Below are positions 11,201 through 20,711 of a stretch of 64,000 bases of DNA, one piece after another. The stretch spans positions 1 through 64,000 of the forward strand of contig JBBPTG010000088.1 of the NCBI GenBank assembly GCA_038093975.1, written 5' to 3'. A model generated the notes under the pieces. The model was not told the DNA's origin and ran no database searches. It worked only from the letters and a program-made list of their open reading frames with translations. The DNA comes from Chalciporus piperatus (lineage: Eukaryota; Basidiomycota; Agaricomycetes; Boletales; Boletaceae). The position numbers and the translations under genes are program-made. How positions within the stretch are numbered: the first letter of the stretch is position 1; each line of letters opens with the position of its first letter.

Positions 11201-12517
11201 CTCTACAGCCCATTTGATCTCATCCAGCGTCATGCCTGGTGAACCGTGCGCTTTTTGCGCCAGCACGGTAGGGTGAGCTGCTTTGACGTGTTCTGGGCGG
11301 ATTTCTCGAAGGACGCCCGCCGATATGAAGTCGTCGAGTACTGGGAAATACCATTCTTTCTGTGCCTGTGTGAGTGGGCGCTGATTGACCTTAGTCGGGT
11401 ACTCAGCGTTTTTAGGTACGTTCAGCTTGAACGTTACGGAGTCCACCGGTTTGACCTCTCTGACAGATAGCGCGAATACGTCCGCAAACTCGATTAGGAG
11501 CTGGTCGACTTTTGCCCGTCGTTCATTGGATAGTGGTCCGACCGTGACTGTTTGCAGAATCGTGTTTACGCGCGGAGGGTAAAAGGGCCCCTCGCTCGTT
11601 AATCTGGTGAAAATATTATCCTTAATGCTGGTGTGGAATGCGTTGGATACATCACCTTCGCCGTGTGCGCTGTTTCCTGATTGCTCCGTCGGCGTTGGAG
11701 TTGCTTCTTCGGCGATGTGCATCGATTCTGTTCGCTCGTCTTGCGACGTGGTATTAATGGACGTGGTTGGGGTAGGGGTAGGATTATTATAGCGGTGTGT
11801 CGGATATGGTATGGGAGTAGGTAGGCGTGAAAGAGTGACATTGTTTTTAAGGGAATGTAGGTTTTTTATGTTTTCCGCCGAGCCGTTTATGTCCAGTTTA
11901 ATCGTGTCCGACTCGTAGTCGTGGACCGCTTTGAGTTGTTCGAGTAGCGGTTTCCCGATCAGCGCGCGCCAAGATCCTCCACTCGGGAAGACCTCGAATG
12001 CTGCTGTCGTGTTTTTGGACCCCCATTCAACGGTGCCAGTCCATATTCCTAACGACGGGACTAGTGAACCATTTGCCATTCGCAACGTTCGTGTGGAAGG
12101 ACTCAGCTTATCGAGGCGTCGTTCGACACTTTTATAGACGTTCACGTCGAGGGCATTGATCATTGCGCCGCTGTCGACAGTCGCCAGCAGGCGGATGTTC
12201 TCGCCTTCGGGACCTCGTAGGCTTGCCAGTGTCAGGAATGGACAGCTGACCTGGGGCACGATCGGCTTGCCTGACGCATCCAACGAATAAACGTCAGTAA
12301 TAATATTGGTAGAGGAGGATACGTAGCTGGTTGATATAGACACATCAGACTCGGGATTAGTGTTAGAAGAAACGAGTGAAGGAGAGGAGGGGAAGTTGTA
12401 TGTAGTGACAGGATCTGCATGGACATGTATAGTACTGTTGGCAGAGTGCAGTACGTTTTCGCGGGCTATCCTTACTCCACCGTCGTAGGTAGCCCCGACT
12501 CGTTTTCCGCCTCCCAT
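8204..12517 (-). CDS. pol: Pol polyprotein of the Ty3/Gypsy element (PR-RT-RH-IN)
   Basis: 1437-residue frame with ATG at 12517, overlapping the end of gag by about 46 bases in the -1 frame, so it could be made by -1 frameshifting or from its own AUG. Visible parts in order: aspartic protease motif DSGA at about residues 115-118 (ATVDSGAMINALD); reverse transcriptase with PKWRITQNFQSVN, CVIDFASGFYAIP and catalytic FVDD at about 576-579; RNase H starting IITTDGCKTGFGAILSQ. The integrase has the HHCC zinc module (HINNGHWGRDL ... CPQCKNFG) and the D,D-35-E core (VADYLSLP, MTDGGSHFNN, NGLVENTNG). No stop or frameshift interrupts it. The last 80 or so residues are very Glu/Arg-rich. The TAG at 8204-8206 is inside the 3' LTR. 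Confidence 0.95.
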   Translation of the reverse strand: MGGGKRVGATYDGGVRIARENVLHSANSTIHVHADPVTTYNFPSSPSLVSSNTNPESDVSISTSYVSSSTNIITDVYSLDASGKPIVPQVSCPFLTLASLRGPEGENIRLLATVDSGAMINALDVNVYKSVERRLDKLSPSTRTLRMANGSLVPSLGIWTGTVEWGSKNTTAAFEVFPSGGSWRALIGKPLLEQLKAVHDYESDTIKLDINGSAENIKNLHSLKNNVTLSRLPTPIPYPTHRYNNPTPTPTTSINTTSQDERTESMHIAEEATPTPTEQSGNSAHGEGDVSNAFHTSIKDNIFTRLTSEGPFYPPRVNTILQTVTVGPLSNERRAKVDQLLIEFADVFALSVREVKPVDSVTFKLNVPKNAEYPTKVNQRPLTQAQKEWYFPVLDDFISAGVLREIRPEHVKAAHPTVLAQKAHGSPGMTLDEIKWAVEDECVRLGEAPNPNLPPRPPTRPMTAEPTKKPKWRITQNFQSVNKVSKVAPMLQGDIQAKQQRLAGHEFVCVIDFASGFYAIPVEGEDQPYLCIYTEGRGYHKYARMPMGVMGAPSCFAELTAHAFKDSMLKLGLETFVDDNGIAGNDFDELLGRLRLFFEVCREKDLSVSPSKTQLFMSEAVYGGARVGKEGIKPDMAKLEAIAEWPIPSNLHELMRFLGLTGYFRPLIKDYARIVAPLTDLQRNLDLPQPVAQMGKRKYKQFLRDRTLDRYWTARHTKAFTTLKQTLISEPVLRAPKFDGTPFIITTDGCKTGFGAILSQRHTTTLPNGDSVTTIHPVGFASKRTSSTEELYKPYILEFAALKFGLDHFSDLIWGFPVEVETDCIALRDTLCSDNPSSVHARWRDGVSTYYLAAVRHRPGKANEAADALSRVFTDKAPIENDGSTWTVGEDWECREGLVNDLFGVTATQSFTTLISRFADEPLFLEVVKALGNLDGDKPDREKRRARHKAEGYFIEDDQLWRISDGRSTRAKSRLECITRKEAEELAKKEHINNGHWGRDLIKLKLMDSVWCPRLDQAIVNALLQCPQCKNFGSSNLHSLMYPITRRHPFELLVADYLSLPNGKGGYHCVLLVMDTFSQHVWGFKLKSHGTAKTTITALKAIAQAFRPPEALMTDGGSHFNNGDVRTWCEANGVNHHVTAAYSPWINGLVENTNGQLLGRLRRLCGPNLGEDDYTNTTPADIAKSWPDHFDTAIRQLNERILPAFKFSPKELLLGFVVNTRRTPTDVATTELTNRDTDVQMAYANQQRLDASDHAALHALKRKWAFDKRVIDSKAGEVTFKPGQLAQVHDTALDNTKANTRKLLPQWSAPRRIVEQLGNSYRLETLEGFPINGITHSRRLREFVPRSGTALAESEELRLEEEEDGMREERGERRWISREEEMEEAEESEQEEVEGSEQEREEAKKIEQGEWTGVEVASLFVSDPGVSHVREGAHVAV
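8217..8231 (-). promoter_or_regulatory. Polypurine tract of the retrotransposon
   Basis: In element orientation the bases directly before the 3' LTR read CGAGAAGGGGCACA, then TGTGGCGG. The GAGAAGGGG run is the expected primer for plus-strand DNA synthesis. It is also coding sequence for the last residues of pol. Confidence 0.75.
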
Positions 12518-14118
12518 TCTTCTGATTGACCCGTCAGGTCATATTCCGCGTCCCCTGTTTGCCACTCAGGGCTGTGTGCTACGACATACACGGGTGTCGC
12601 ACCCGCGAGTGCATGGGGTGGAGCTGTGTATACGTACTGCACTGGGGCTGGAGGGGGTCGTGGTGTAGCCCGTCTTAGCATCCCTCCCACTAGCTGACGC
12701 CAGCGGGTTTCGAGGGCGCGAAGCGGGTCCGTAGAGGGACACGCGCTCCCTGTGTGAGGTGGTTCCGTGACGTATCCGCATCCGTAACATTCCCCGGAGC
12801 CGACATTGGCTGTCCCCGGTCTGAGGGGGTATGGTCGCTCTAGGCTCGGGTAGGTTTGCCCGTATGTCTGATGCCACGTTGCGATGTCCGTCTCGTATTG
12901 GCGTTTACCTGCTTCCGTATTTGGGCGCTGCGGGATCGTGTTGGCTCTTTCCAGGATTTGGGTACGTGTGAGGGGCGGCATTGGAGATGGGCTTCGGGAT
13001 TGACGCATTCCTCCTAGGAGAGTAGGGGATGCTGCTGAGTACGGAGGTAGTAGGGTTGGGTTGGGAGTGAGAGGACTTGGGAATCGTTGCGGACGTTGTG
13101 TGGGTGACTGTGATACGCGCCACTGTTGCAGAGATGCAATAGCCTGGTCTCTGGCGCGGTTCTCCGATAATCTCTGTTTTTCCACACGGAGGCGTTCCTG
13201 CGGGATCGAACGCACTGCATCAACGAATTCATCCCAGCTGTCGTACTCATCAGTGATTTGTTCTCGGAGGAGACGAGGGGCATGGTGAATGACATGCGCG
13301 ATGAGATGACCCTCGCTATCGCCCATCGTGAGCGCGAGCTGTCTGACTTTCTCCGCCCAGATGTTCTGTCCGTGGTTACCCGAATTACCATCCTCTCGCC
13401 ATTCGCCTATGTCCTCTTCCTTGAGAACGATCTGCTGAATCCTCTCCCGCTGCTGTGCTCTTGTCCAGACGGGGCGCTTCCTCGGTGGCCACCTTTTCAG
13501 GAATGCACGCCTCAGCGAACTCATATCATAGACTTCCTCGGTGGTTAAGTACGCGAACCATTCCGCTGCGATACTTTCTGGCGCTAGTTGGAGCTCGAAA
13601 CGCTCGATTTTGTCCCTGTCTGACCACGAGGCTGGGAGCCCTAGTTGGAATACCGCGAACCACTCCGCTGGTGGGTCCTTGTCTGAGTAGTCACCTCTAA
13701 AGAGCGGGACCACTTTGGCGGACTCGTTGGCTGATGAGCGCATGAAGGGTTGTTCCTGTCGTACACGTGGTATCTGTGGGGTGTCGGGTTCGATTTTTCC
13801 CGTGGTACGTTGTAATGGGTTAAAGACAGGCAGGGGTGGGATTGGGGGATTATTTCTGGTTGTATGCGTGACGTTGGGTGTTGCTTTCTGCTTCACCGGC
13901 GTAGTGAAGTGTGCGGGTATCAGACGAAAGCGGTTTGTACTGGTGGCTGGGGTAACGGTGCCTACGCTGCTGGTGCGTCTGCGTCTGGTTGCGTGTCCTG
14001 CCGTTGGTAGTACGGCGTGTGTTCTACGCGGAGTAAAGGAGATGAAGTTGTTTTCTTCTCGTGACTCTGGAGAGAGCTGCGATGGCGATGAGATGCTATC
14101 GTCGTCTGACGTTTGCAC
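12472..14118 (-). CDS. gag: Gag protein of the Ty3/Gypsy element
   Basis: A 548-codon open frame ending at 12472 within the start of pol. The N-terminal ~125 codons are basic and Ser/Thr/Pro-rich. The middle is a capsid-like helical domain (about residues 140-330; YSDKDPPAEWFAVFQLGLPA and MSSLRRAFLKRWPP are typical of Ty3/Gypsy Gag). Near residue 430 there is a Cys-His box CYGCGYVTEPPHTGSAC, spaced C-x2-C-x7-H-x4-C. That loop is longer than the classical C-x2-C-x4-H-x4-C knuckle. The frame is open upstream of 14118 into the 5' LTR (TAG at about 14245-14247) without any ATG. The first in-frame ATG is at 13743, codon 126, which would remove the basic N-terminus. The true start may be non-AUG; 14118 is a GTG. 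Confidence 0.85.
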   Translation of the reverse strand: MQTSDDDSISSPSQLSPESREENNFISFTPRRTHAVLPTAGHATRRRRTSSVGTVTPATSTNRFRLIPAHFTTPVKQKATPNVTHTTRNNPPIPPLPVFNPLQRTTGKIEPDTPQIPRVRQEQPFMRSSANESAKVVPLFRGDYSDKDPPAEWFAVFQLGLPASWSDRDKIERFELQLAPESIAAEWFAYLTTEEVYDMSSLRRAFLKRWPPRKRPVWTRAQQRERIQQIVLKEEDIGEWREDGNSGNHGQNIWAEKVRQLALTMGDSEGHLIAHVIHHAPRLLREQITDEYDSWDEFVDAVRSIPQERLRVEKQRLSENRARDQAIASLQQWRVSQSPTQRPQRFPSPLTPNPTLLPPYSAASPTLLGGMRQSRSPSPMPPLTRTQILERANTIPQRPNTEAGKRQYETDIATWHQTYGQTYPSLERPYPLRPGTANVGSGECYGCGYVTEPPHTGSACPSTDPLRALETRWRQLVGGMLRRATPRPPPAPVQYVYTAPPHALAGATPVYVVAHSPEWQTGDAEYDLTGQSEEWEAENESGLPTTVE

Positions 14119-14197
14119 TGTTCGTTGCCCGCTGCCTTTGATGCCGCGTATTTTGGCTATGTCGTCTATGGAGATGTTGTGTGTGGTGCGTTTCCCA

Positions 14198-14209
14198 CTC
14201 TCTTCACCA
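14198..14209 (-). promoter_or_regulatory. Primer-binding-site candidate of the retrotransposon
   Basis: Two bases after the 5' LTR, in element orientation, comes TGGTGAAGAGAGTG. The leading TGG is what pairing with a tRNA CCA end requires. The tRNA species cannot be named from sequence alone. Confidence 0.6.
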
Positions 14210-14211
14210 GA

Positions 14212-14368
14212 TGGAGAGGCCAGGACTGCCGCCGACTCGACGTACTACAGGATGATGATAGTCTCGAACTGCGTTGCGCTACGCTAAACTACTGCTTTGT
14301 CACTCTGTTCGGCATCTTCCGCGCACTCTCTGCTGACTCAGGCTAGCCCCTGGCCCTACACCGCCACA
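14212..14368 (-). repeat. 5' LTR of the Ty3/Gypsy element
   Basis: 157 bp, identical to 8060-8216. On the plus strand it begins TGGAGAGGCC and ends CGCCACA. At 157 bp it is short for a Ty3/Gypsy LTR, but both copies agree exactly on the boundaries. Confidence 0.95.
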
Positions 14369-14956
14369 TCATATTCTTGCTACCTACAAGCATTCGGCCT
14401 CCCTTCCTTAGTGGAGTCCTGTGGTACTGCCGAGGACGACGGGATGTTACGGATGACACATGAAGGGATATGCAAGATCATTGAACCACCCGAGTGGGTC
14501 CTCCGTGGGAATACGGTCACCAATGTTGGAGGGGTGCAGACGACAGAGATACGACTCATGATTCATCATTTCCAGACGTCTGCCTTGGGGAACCCCTGCG
14601 AAGATGAGTACAGTGCCATAGACCTCCGTCTAACCCCTTCAGGTTCTCCCGGAATTGGAACAATCACACTCTCACAATGTACCCCTTTGATCTCTTTGAA
14701 GGGTGAAATGGTGAGGTTCTTCAAGGTAGCAAGTTCGGAGGATGGGTTCGGACGTGGCGTGTGTTGCATCTTGTGCAACATGTCAGCTTACGTGCAAACA
14801 TTTTCTGTGGATGCGAGCGGTCCAGTTTGTTGGGTTGATGTTGGGCCAAGGAGGGACGTGTCCATGTTTGACCCCTTGGAGTACAAGCAATTTGATGCAT
14901 GGACAGGTGAGGCTTGCTATGTGATGGATGACATCAGGATCCATAAATTTGTATGA
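14369..14956 (+). pseudogene. C-terminal remnant of an F-box-type protein
   Basis: An open frame runs straight out of the LTR to TGA 14954-14956 and encodes about 195 residues. The pattern (FDPLEYKQFDAWTGEACYVM followed by DDIRIHKFV at the end) matches the C-terminal beta-rich region of agaricomycete F-box proteins, which characteristically end in a DE/DD-x-I-x-I/V-h-x-F/L-V motif. There is no F-box and no start upstream: the frame simply enters the LTR. The sequence left of the element at 8036-8059 is not its missing part, so the 5' half has been lost or moved. Likely non-functional. The family assignment is from remembered pattern, not a search. Confidence 0.55.
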
Positions 14957-17355
14957 TTTGATAGTAAATATCTTGACACTATGTTGGATTGATTGCATCG
15001 TATATGAGTACTTGTATTATACCTGCCCCTCATCCCATCGGCGGTCGTTGTTCTCGCTTGGAATGGCTCGTTCTATGCCTCGCTGCCTTTGTGATCTCAC
15101 TTGGCCTCGGATCGTTTGAAAGCTGTGAGCAACCACGCGCACCGCTGACTTCTTCACATCCACATGATGTCATCGCGCTCTTAACGGCGCGATCCGTGAT
15201 CGGAGTGATCTCGTCTAGCGGGTATTGAGTGGGTAGGCTCAAGGTGTCTCTGATCTCAAGAACAAATAGCATGCCATGCTGTGTGCCAAATTGACTTTCT
15301 TCGGCCAGTCGAAGATCAATTCCGCTCTGTTGGGTCGCCACCGTGCATGAAGCAGTGACGTTGATGGCACGGCATCATGATCTCGAACTACTTGAGTAAA
15401 GAAGATGACTTGTTTTTCAGCCTGCGGATAGTCCCGGCTTGATGATCAGATACTTCCTAGCTGTGCTTCATTAATGTCCATCTGCATAAGAGAGATAAAG
15501 TATTTTTTTCGCGAAGGACTAGGAACACAAACTTGGAACAGCTACCATAGTGGAGGGTAAACGACTGGGTTCATGTTCATCCCGACTCTTTGGTTTGTCT
15601 AGGGGAGACTAAACAGCTGCCTGATTCCCCGTCTTCCCCGGCGCCGATCCGTGGTTGACTGACCCAGAGCCTCTTTTAAGACCACAGTCTCGATTCGGTG
15701 TATTACTTGTGTTCCCTGGTATCGTGACTCAAGATGCGTGATTCTGACTGCTCCAAACTTAGAACGTGGACCTTCCTCCGTCGCATGCAGTGGCTGCATC
15801 ACGAGGCCCCAGATTTTATGATAAGGCCTTATAAGTCAAGTATATTAATGGCCTTGTCAAGACGTACCTCGTGGTGTAAGGGAAGTTACACCCTATAACG
15901 CCCTTGTAACGAGCTGCAACGGGCTTGTAAGCACTTATATGGCCCCGGTCGCCCACATTGTTGTGTGCCATCGATCACGTTTGTCATGTCACAAAGATGG
16001 ATACAGCGCTGTCGGCATGCTGTGATGGCTTTGGAAGGTGTGTAAGTACAGGTTTGAGCGCGCGCTTCAAAGTTGCCCGTTTGAACAGCACAGAAAGCGC
16101 GCTCGGACTTTCAAGATTCAGGTATAAAAAGGAGATGGGTGCGTACCAGGAGAACCAGTCAGACGACAACCTCCCTCTACAAACGAGTCAGTGACCTCCT
16201 CCATCACTCGAGCTTCGACCCGCTTACCTTGCTTTTACCTGCAGTAACAAACAAGCAACCACGTTTCTAAAATCTTCGAGCAACGTCGATTCAGAATAAA
16301 ATGCGCACCTCAGAAGTGAGTTTTGCGAAGCATCGTCCGCTTCGAGAGTCCCTGACTAGGGACTGCCAATTTCCCATGCCAGGTAACCATCAGACAACCC
16401 TACGGAGGGAAAGGAGACGACACCATCGTCCAGAGCGGGACCAAGGGACAGGGTACATGCACAGGCGGTACCAATAACGGAAGCACCCGTTAGGGCGCCA
16501 CTGCTGTTCAGAGCTATCGAGTCAGACGGGAATACCGCATGACTTTCTGGCATGGCATCGCAGAGTGGGTTCTCCGCCAATGAGTTGTATCTTGTATTTG
16601 TAATATGTGGACGTTCCCAGTCTTTGTGAGAACGTCGAGGACACGCACCGTTCAATCGCTTGGACGCCGATACGGTCACAGTCTTCGTTGTGTGGCGGGT
16701 CAACCTTGGGTGCAGTCTGTCCAAAAGTGCACTCTGCGCCAAGCAAACTAATCATGTCAGTCCGGCGTGTGCAATGACAGAAAGGGGAAACTTGGTGAAG
16801 CCTGTGGGCTCCTGTGGGACCTAATATTGGGACCTTTGCACCCGCAAAGCCAGGGTGTACCGGCTGACTGGAGAGTTGAGACAGGAGTCTGATAACATTA
16901 GTTCCCAAGTACTGGCAGTGCCATTAATTTGTTCAAGGCGGCGGCTACTGATCAAGAAGCAGGCTGCCAGACAGTCAGCAGTGATCATGAATCACGGCGG
17001 CAGTACTTCTGCCATCGAAAATCGGGCAGTGAGCGGCTGTAGATCTTTCAAGATGGGTACGTACCGCTGTAAAACGGAGGAGAAAGAACAAGAAGGGTAG
17101 TTCCAAAGTTTTCGCTTGACGTTTCCCCATCGATCTGGACTGCAATTCGATCATGTTGATGGCGGAGGAAGAACGCTGCACCGTCGCGGGCGCTAAAGCC
17201 CTCTGTCAGGCTCCGTGCAACTGTGGATCAAACTCCACTCGGCTCTTGCGAGCGAGGGCTCAATTAAGGATACACAGGTGATACAACATTCATCGAGATG
17301 TGGCCACTAGCCAACGGGGGCACCACTCTCAGCCCGAATCCGAAAATCAAGACAC
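14957..17355. other. Long spacer, no confident gene
   Basis: About 2.4 kb without a frame I can assign. A minus-strand frame at 15030-15341 and overlapping minus-strand frames at 16356-16908 have mixed composition and no motif. Around 15880-15935 there is a short family of related words (cccttgtaacg, gggcttgtaag). A good TATA box lies at 16123-16130. Confidence 0.45.
16123..16130 (+). promoter_or_regulatory. TATA box with no assignable gene downstream
   Basis: TATAAAAA followed by a pyrimidine-rich leader with many AAC/CAA words and then ATG at 16301 in an AAAATG context. The codons MRTSE run into GTGAGT, a perfect donor. Possible acceptors follow near 16360. The layout looks like the promoter and first exon of a short, highly expressed gene, but I cannot chain a convincing second exon. 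Confidence 0.35.
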
Positions 17356-19404
17356 CTAGCTCATACTCGTGAGCTGTTCGACAATCTGCTCCGCCTCCAC
17401 ACACTCCTTCGGGTGTTCAAACACTCTCAACACGATATGGGACGGCATCTGTAACCGCGCCTTGTTCAGCCGGTTTTGGAGCTCCCATCGCTTCTTTTCC
17501 CCCTCCGTGATGGGACGCCGTGCCGAGAGTAAACTGGAAGAATATGAAGAACTTGAAGATGCGACAGACCCCACGGGACTCGATACGTCCTCGGACACAG
17601 GCAAGAGAGGCTGGGGTTCGGATGTCGCGCGGGAGGTGTAGGACATAGGGGGAAGGCTTCCTTTTTTCACTGGACGGGGTATATGCATGGCACCGGGGTA
17701 CGTCGTTGACACCTGTGCGTCTGTCGCTGCACGCTGGGGAACTGTGCGAGGAGGTGATATATTGCCGGGGGAGGGTATGCTGCCTTTCGACAAGGGGCCC
17801 CTGGGTGAATTGGTCAACGCGACCCCGGCCCTCGTGCCGGTTGGATCTTCAAGATCGACGATGTTCACGTCGCGTATGAATACGCCTGCAATCTGACCTG
17901 GCCGCTCGGCGGCCAGCGAAGCATACAGTTCTAGATCCTGCTCTCCCGAGTCTCCGATTAACAAAAATTGGGATTTTGGGAAGTGATCCAACACCTCCAC
18001 GACGTTGGCCCTTTTCCGAGTAGATGGCGCTGACAGAAGTCCATCAAAGAGGGATCGTCCAGCGTAAGAGCGTAGGCGAATCGAGCCTAAAGGGAGTTTC
18101 GAGATGGTGATAAACTTATTTACCAATGGAAGGAGCTCAAAAGGCCCGTTTGACTACGACAAAGTCAACATGTAGGTAATGTGTTGATCGGGAGAAGTAA
18201 CTCACCACGTAGTGAAAGTGAACCCCGCGCTTCCACATTCTGTCATACCATTCCCCCATCTCAGGAATGGCGGTATCCTCTAAATCTTTTACAAACACGT
18301 GGTTGAAAATGGCACGCGCGCCATCCACAACTCTGGATATTTTTATAGTGTCATCGATGTCCGAGATGACGCGTAGGGTGGTGTCGGCTATTGGTACATG
18401 GAGAGTGTTTGTCGGCGTCTCGTGTAGCTCAGGCATGTGCTCTGGTTTGATGACTTGTGCCTCCACGACCAGCTTGTACTCGCTGCGAGCCTGATCAAAC
18501 GAAACGCGCGCACCAATGGGGTGCGTGCAAACGTCCTTCCAGTCTACTTCGCAGGTGTCTGAGAAAAATCCGTCCGGGCCAGTCACCATCTCCCGAATCA
18601 GAAGAGGCTGACGTTCCGGGGAATGCTGATGGTCGTGAGAGTCAAGAGATTGCAGGAAAATAGACACAAGGACCCGTCTTGAAGACAATGATGACGACCA
18701 GAACAACTTGAGCCTTGACTCTAGGTTATCACTCAAGCGCGCCAATTCGTCGGGTATGCTATCCGCGAGAGAGAGGCTAGCGGATTCAGGCGACTGTGAT
18801 TCGTCTATTTCGTTTTGTTCGTAATTTCCGCTTTTCCGAAACTGGGCTTCGAGATGTGCAACTTCACAATCATCGGGAATTTCGTGGGGAGGTGGGAGTT
18901 CGGCGTCTGATGGCCGTAGAGTTCGCTGATGTTTGGGTAGAGATGCAAAGCCTATCATCATGGTTAACGCTAGTACGCTATCTTGGCGCTACATTCACAT
19001 ACTTCTGGCGAGCGTGAGGAAGGCACGCTGAGAGCGCGTGATGAGTTCAGGAGTTCGGCGGGACGTCGCGAACCCGGAGATGTGGAGCACGATGTCGAAT
19101 GCATCTATTCAAGTGGACTCTCGATCAATTCGCTCGACTAGAAACCAAGTAACTGACTTTCGTGCTCGTCTGGTTCAATCCTCAGTGGGCGTTTGATGGC
19201 CCAACTTGGGAACAAGTGGGCCTCGTCGATAGTAGCGACGCCCTGAGTGTTTCTTCTGATTTTTTCGCCCGCCCACTGACTCCAGCTCTTTGGTGTGTGA
19301 TGGCCAGACGCCTCGCCGTCTTCTGCTGGCCTAGTCGCCCGTCGCGACGGTATGGAGAGATAATCCTTCAAGCCTGCCAACCTCGATGTGTGGGGGACGG
19401 TCAT
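17356..19404 (-). CDS. APP1: Phosphatidate phosphatase APP1-like
   Basis: Lipid phosphatase of the App1 (DUF2183) family, which converts phosphatidate to diacylglycerol at actin patches and endocytic membranes in yeast. Four exons: 19404-19158, 19104-19003, 18951-18206 and 18153-17356. All are GT..AG and the frames close exactly, giving 630 residues. The N-terminal exons carry WSQWAGEKIRRNTQ and LHISGFATSRRTPELITRSQ, a conserved App1 segment. The catalytic DxDxT motif is RVISDIDDTIKIS in exon 3. The following FHYVSNGPFELLP and SQFLLIGDSGEQDLELYASL are the other family signatures. The C-terminal third is Ser/Pro-rich and then helical. The start at 19404 is the first ATG in frame. It is divergent from TPT1, with start codons at most 265 bp apart. 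Confidence 0.93.
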
Positions 19405-19669
19405 TCTAGAGCGACTGGTGGGTGGGCGTCAAGGAGGTGGGTGTCTGAGGCTGACCTGTTGCCACCCCCATCTTGGTGACGGGTTGATCAAGTGACGGTT
19501 GTATTCGGCTACTGTTGCCGCTTGGATGGCTCTGAGGTCTCATCTCACTTGCATGTTGACCACCACCTACGCTGCTCCCCGTGCACTCAACTTACACGCC
19601 CTTACTGCTCTGATATCTGGAACACGACGGCAATATTCAGATCATTTCTATCGCTATTTGCAGCAGAAG

Positions 19670-20711
19670 ATGAGCGAGCAGCAGCAGGACCAAGTAAAAC
19701 AGCCGAAGAAAGCTCAGCATCAGAACAAGCGCGGTCATCCACGAGATACTCCCGAAGTCCGCGTATCGAAAAGCCTCTCATACTTGCTTCGCCATGGTGC
19801 AGAGAAAGCTGGATTGAGAATACGCCAGGACGGTTATGCAAGGGTATCGGATGTGGTGGGTCCGCACTGACTCCTAGTCAGCACGGCATCTCACCCCGTC
19901 AGATAGCTCGCCAATCCCATGTTCCGAGATGTTACGTTTGTACAGCTGCAGGATATCGTGAAACGCGATCAGAAATCACGATACTATCTCATGATGGAGC
20001 CGCAAACCGAGGAATCTCCTGGCGCCGACATGTGGTGGATACGAGCTAACCAAGGGCATTCAATGAAGGTGCGATGCTTCCGCATGCTTCTTCATGATCA
20101 CCGTTAACCGTAGCTTCCAGGATGTCCAACTTGATCTACAGCCTATATTATCGGCGTCCGATATACCCATGGCTGTGCATGGTACAACACAGGGAGCATG
20201 GCAACTCATAGGTCAGTGCCCTTCACCCATCTTCCGTCCTTTGTCATTCATTTTCCTCCCCTAGCCACTCAGGGATTGTCGAAAATGAGACGGAATCATA
20301 TTCATCTCGCACAAGATGTCCCAGGATCCAACGTGATCAGTGGTACGTACATCTCCCTATTGTTCCTGGACCGCACAAAGAGCGTTGTTCCTTTGGGATG
20401 ATTCAGGAATGCGAAATTCCTCTCAAATACTCGTATTTGTGGACGTTCAAAAGGCTCTCGACGCGGGGATAAAATTCTATCTCTCCGCCAATGGCGTGGT
20501 CCTCACGGAAGGCAACAGCACAGGATTTCTTCCCTCAGAATTCTTCAAGCGCGTTGAAAACGCGAACCGCATACCCGTAGAAGGTTGGGAAGGTTCTGGG
20601 CCCATCACACCAGTCACTGTCGTTCCCCCGGAGTCCAACTCTGGTGACGGGGCTGCGGTCCAGGGTGGGGCTGAAACGGCCTCACCATCAGAACGGGAAG
20701 CCCAAGGCTGA
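19670..20711 (+). CDS. TPT1: tRNA 2'-phosphotransferase
   Basis: Final step of tRNA splicing: transfer of the 2'-phosphate at the ligated junction to NAD+. Five exons: 19670-19855, 19907-20068, 20121-20211, 20265-20342 and 20407-20711. Phases fit exactly and give 273 residues. Every KptA/Tpt1 signature is present: SKSLSYLLRHGA, WWIRANQGHS (Arg/His), MAVHGTTQGAW, GLSKMRRNHIHLA and DAGIKFYLSANGVVLTEGN. The catalytic Arg, His, Arg, Arg set is therefore complete. The start chosen is the ATG just before a Gln/Lys-rich leader (MSEQQQDQVKQP). An in-frame ATG at 19526 would add 48 residues that look like a mitochondrial presequence. A Ser/Gly-rich tail of about 40 residues follows the catalytic fold. 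Confidence 0.93.

Larger units (their letters stand above)
8060..14368 (-). mobile_element. Complete Ty3/Gypsy LTR retrotransposon
   Basis: A 6.3-kb element read on the minus strand, bounded by two identical 157-bp direct repeats. It carries gag and pol in overlapping frames, in the order protease, RT, RNase H, integrase that defines Ty3/Gypsy. The 5' LTR is on the right. A primer-binding-site candidate (TGGTGAAGAGAGTG) starts two bases inside it, and a purine tract (GAGAAGGGG) lies just before the left-hand 3' LTR. Both ORFs are open. LTR identity and intact ORFs suggest a recent insertion. The flanks (tgcgt on the left, tcata on the right) show no target-site duplication, so at least one junction was rearranged after or during insertion. 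Confidence 0.95.

Noticed and set aside
13715..14287. Plus-strand frame of 190 codons over gag and the LTR
   Set aside because: Antisense to gag and crosses the LTR edge; no protein-like pattern.
15030..15341. Minus-strand frame of 103 codons
   Set aside because: No motif, average composition, no splice partners; not supported as a gene.
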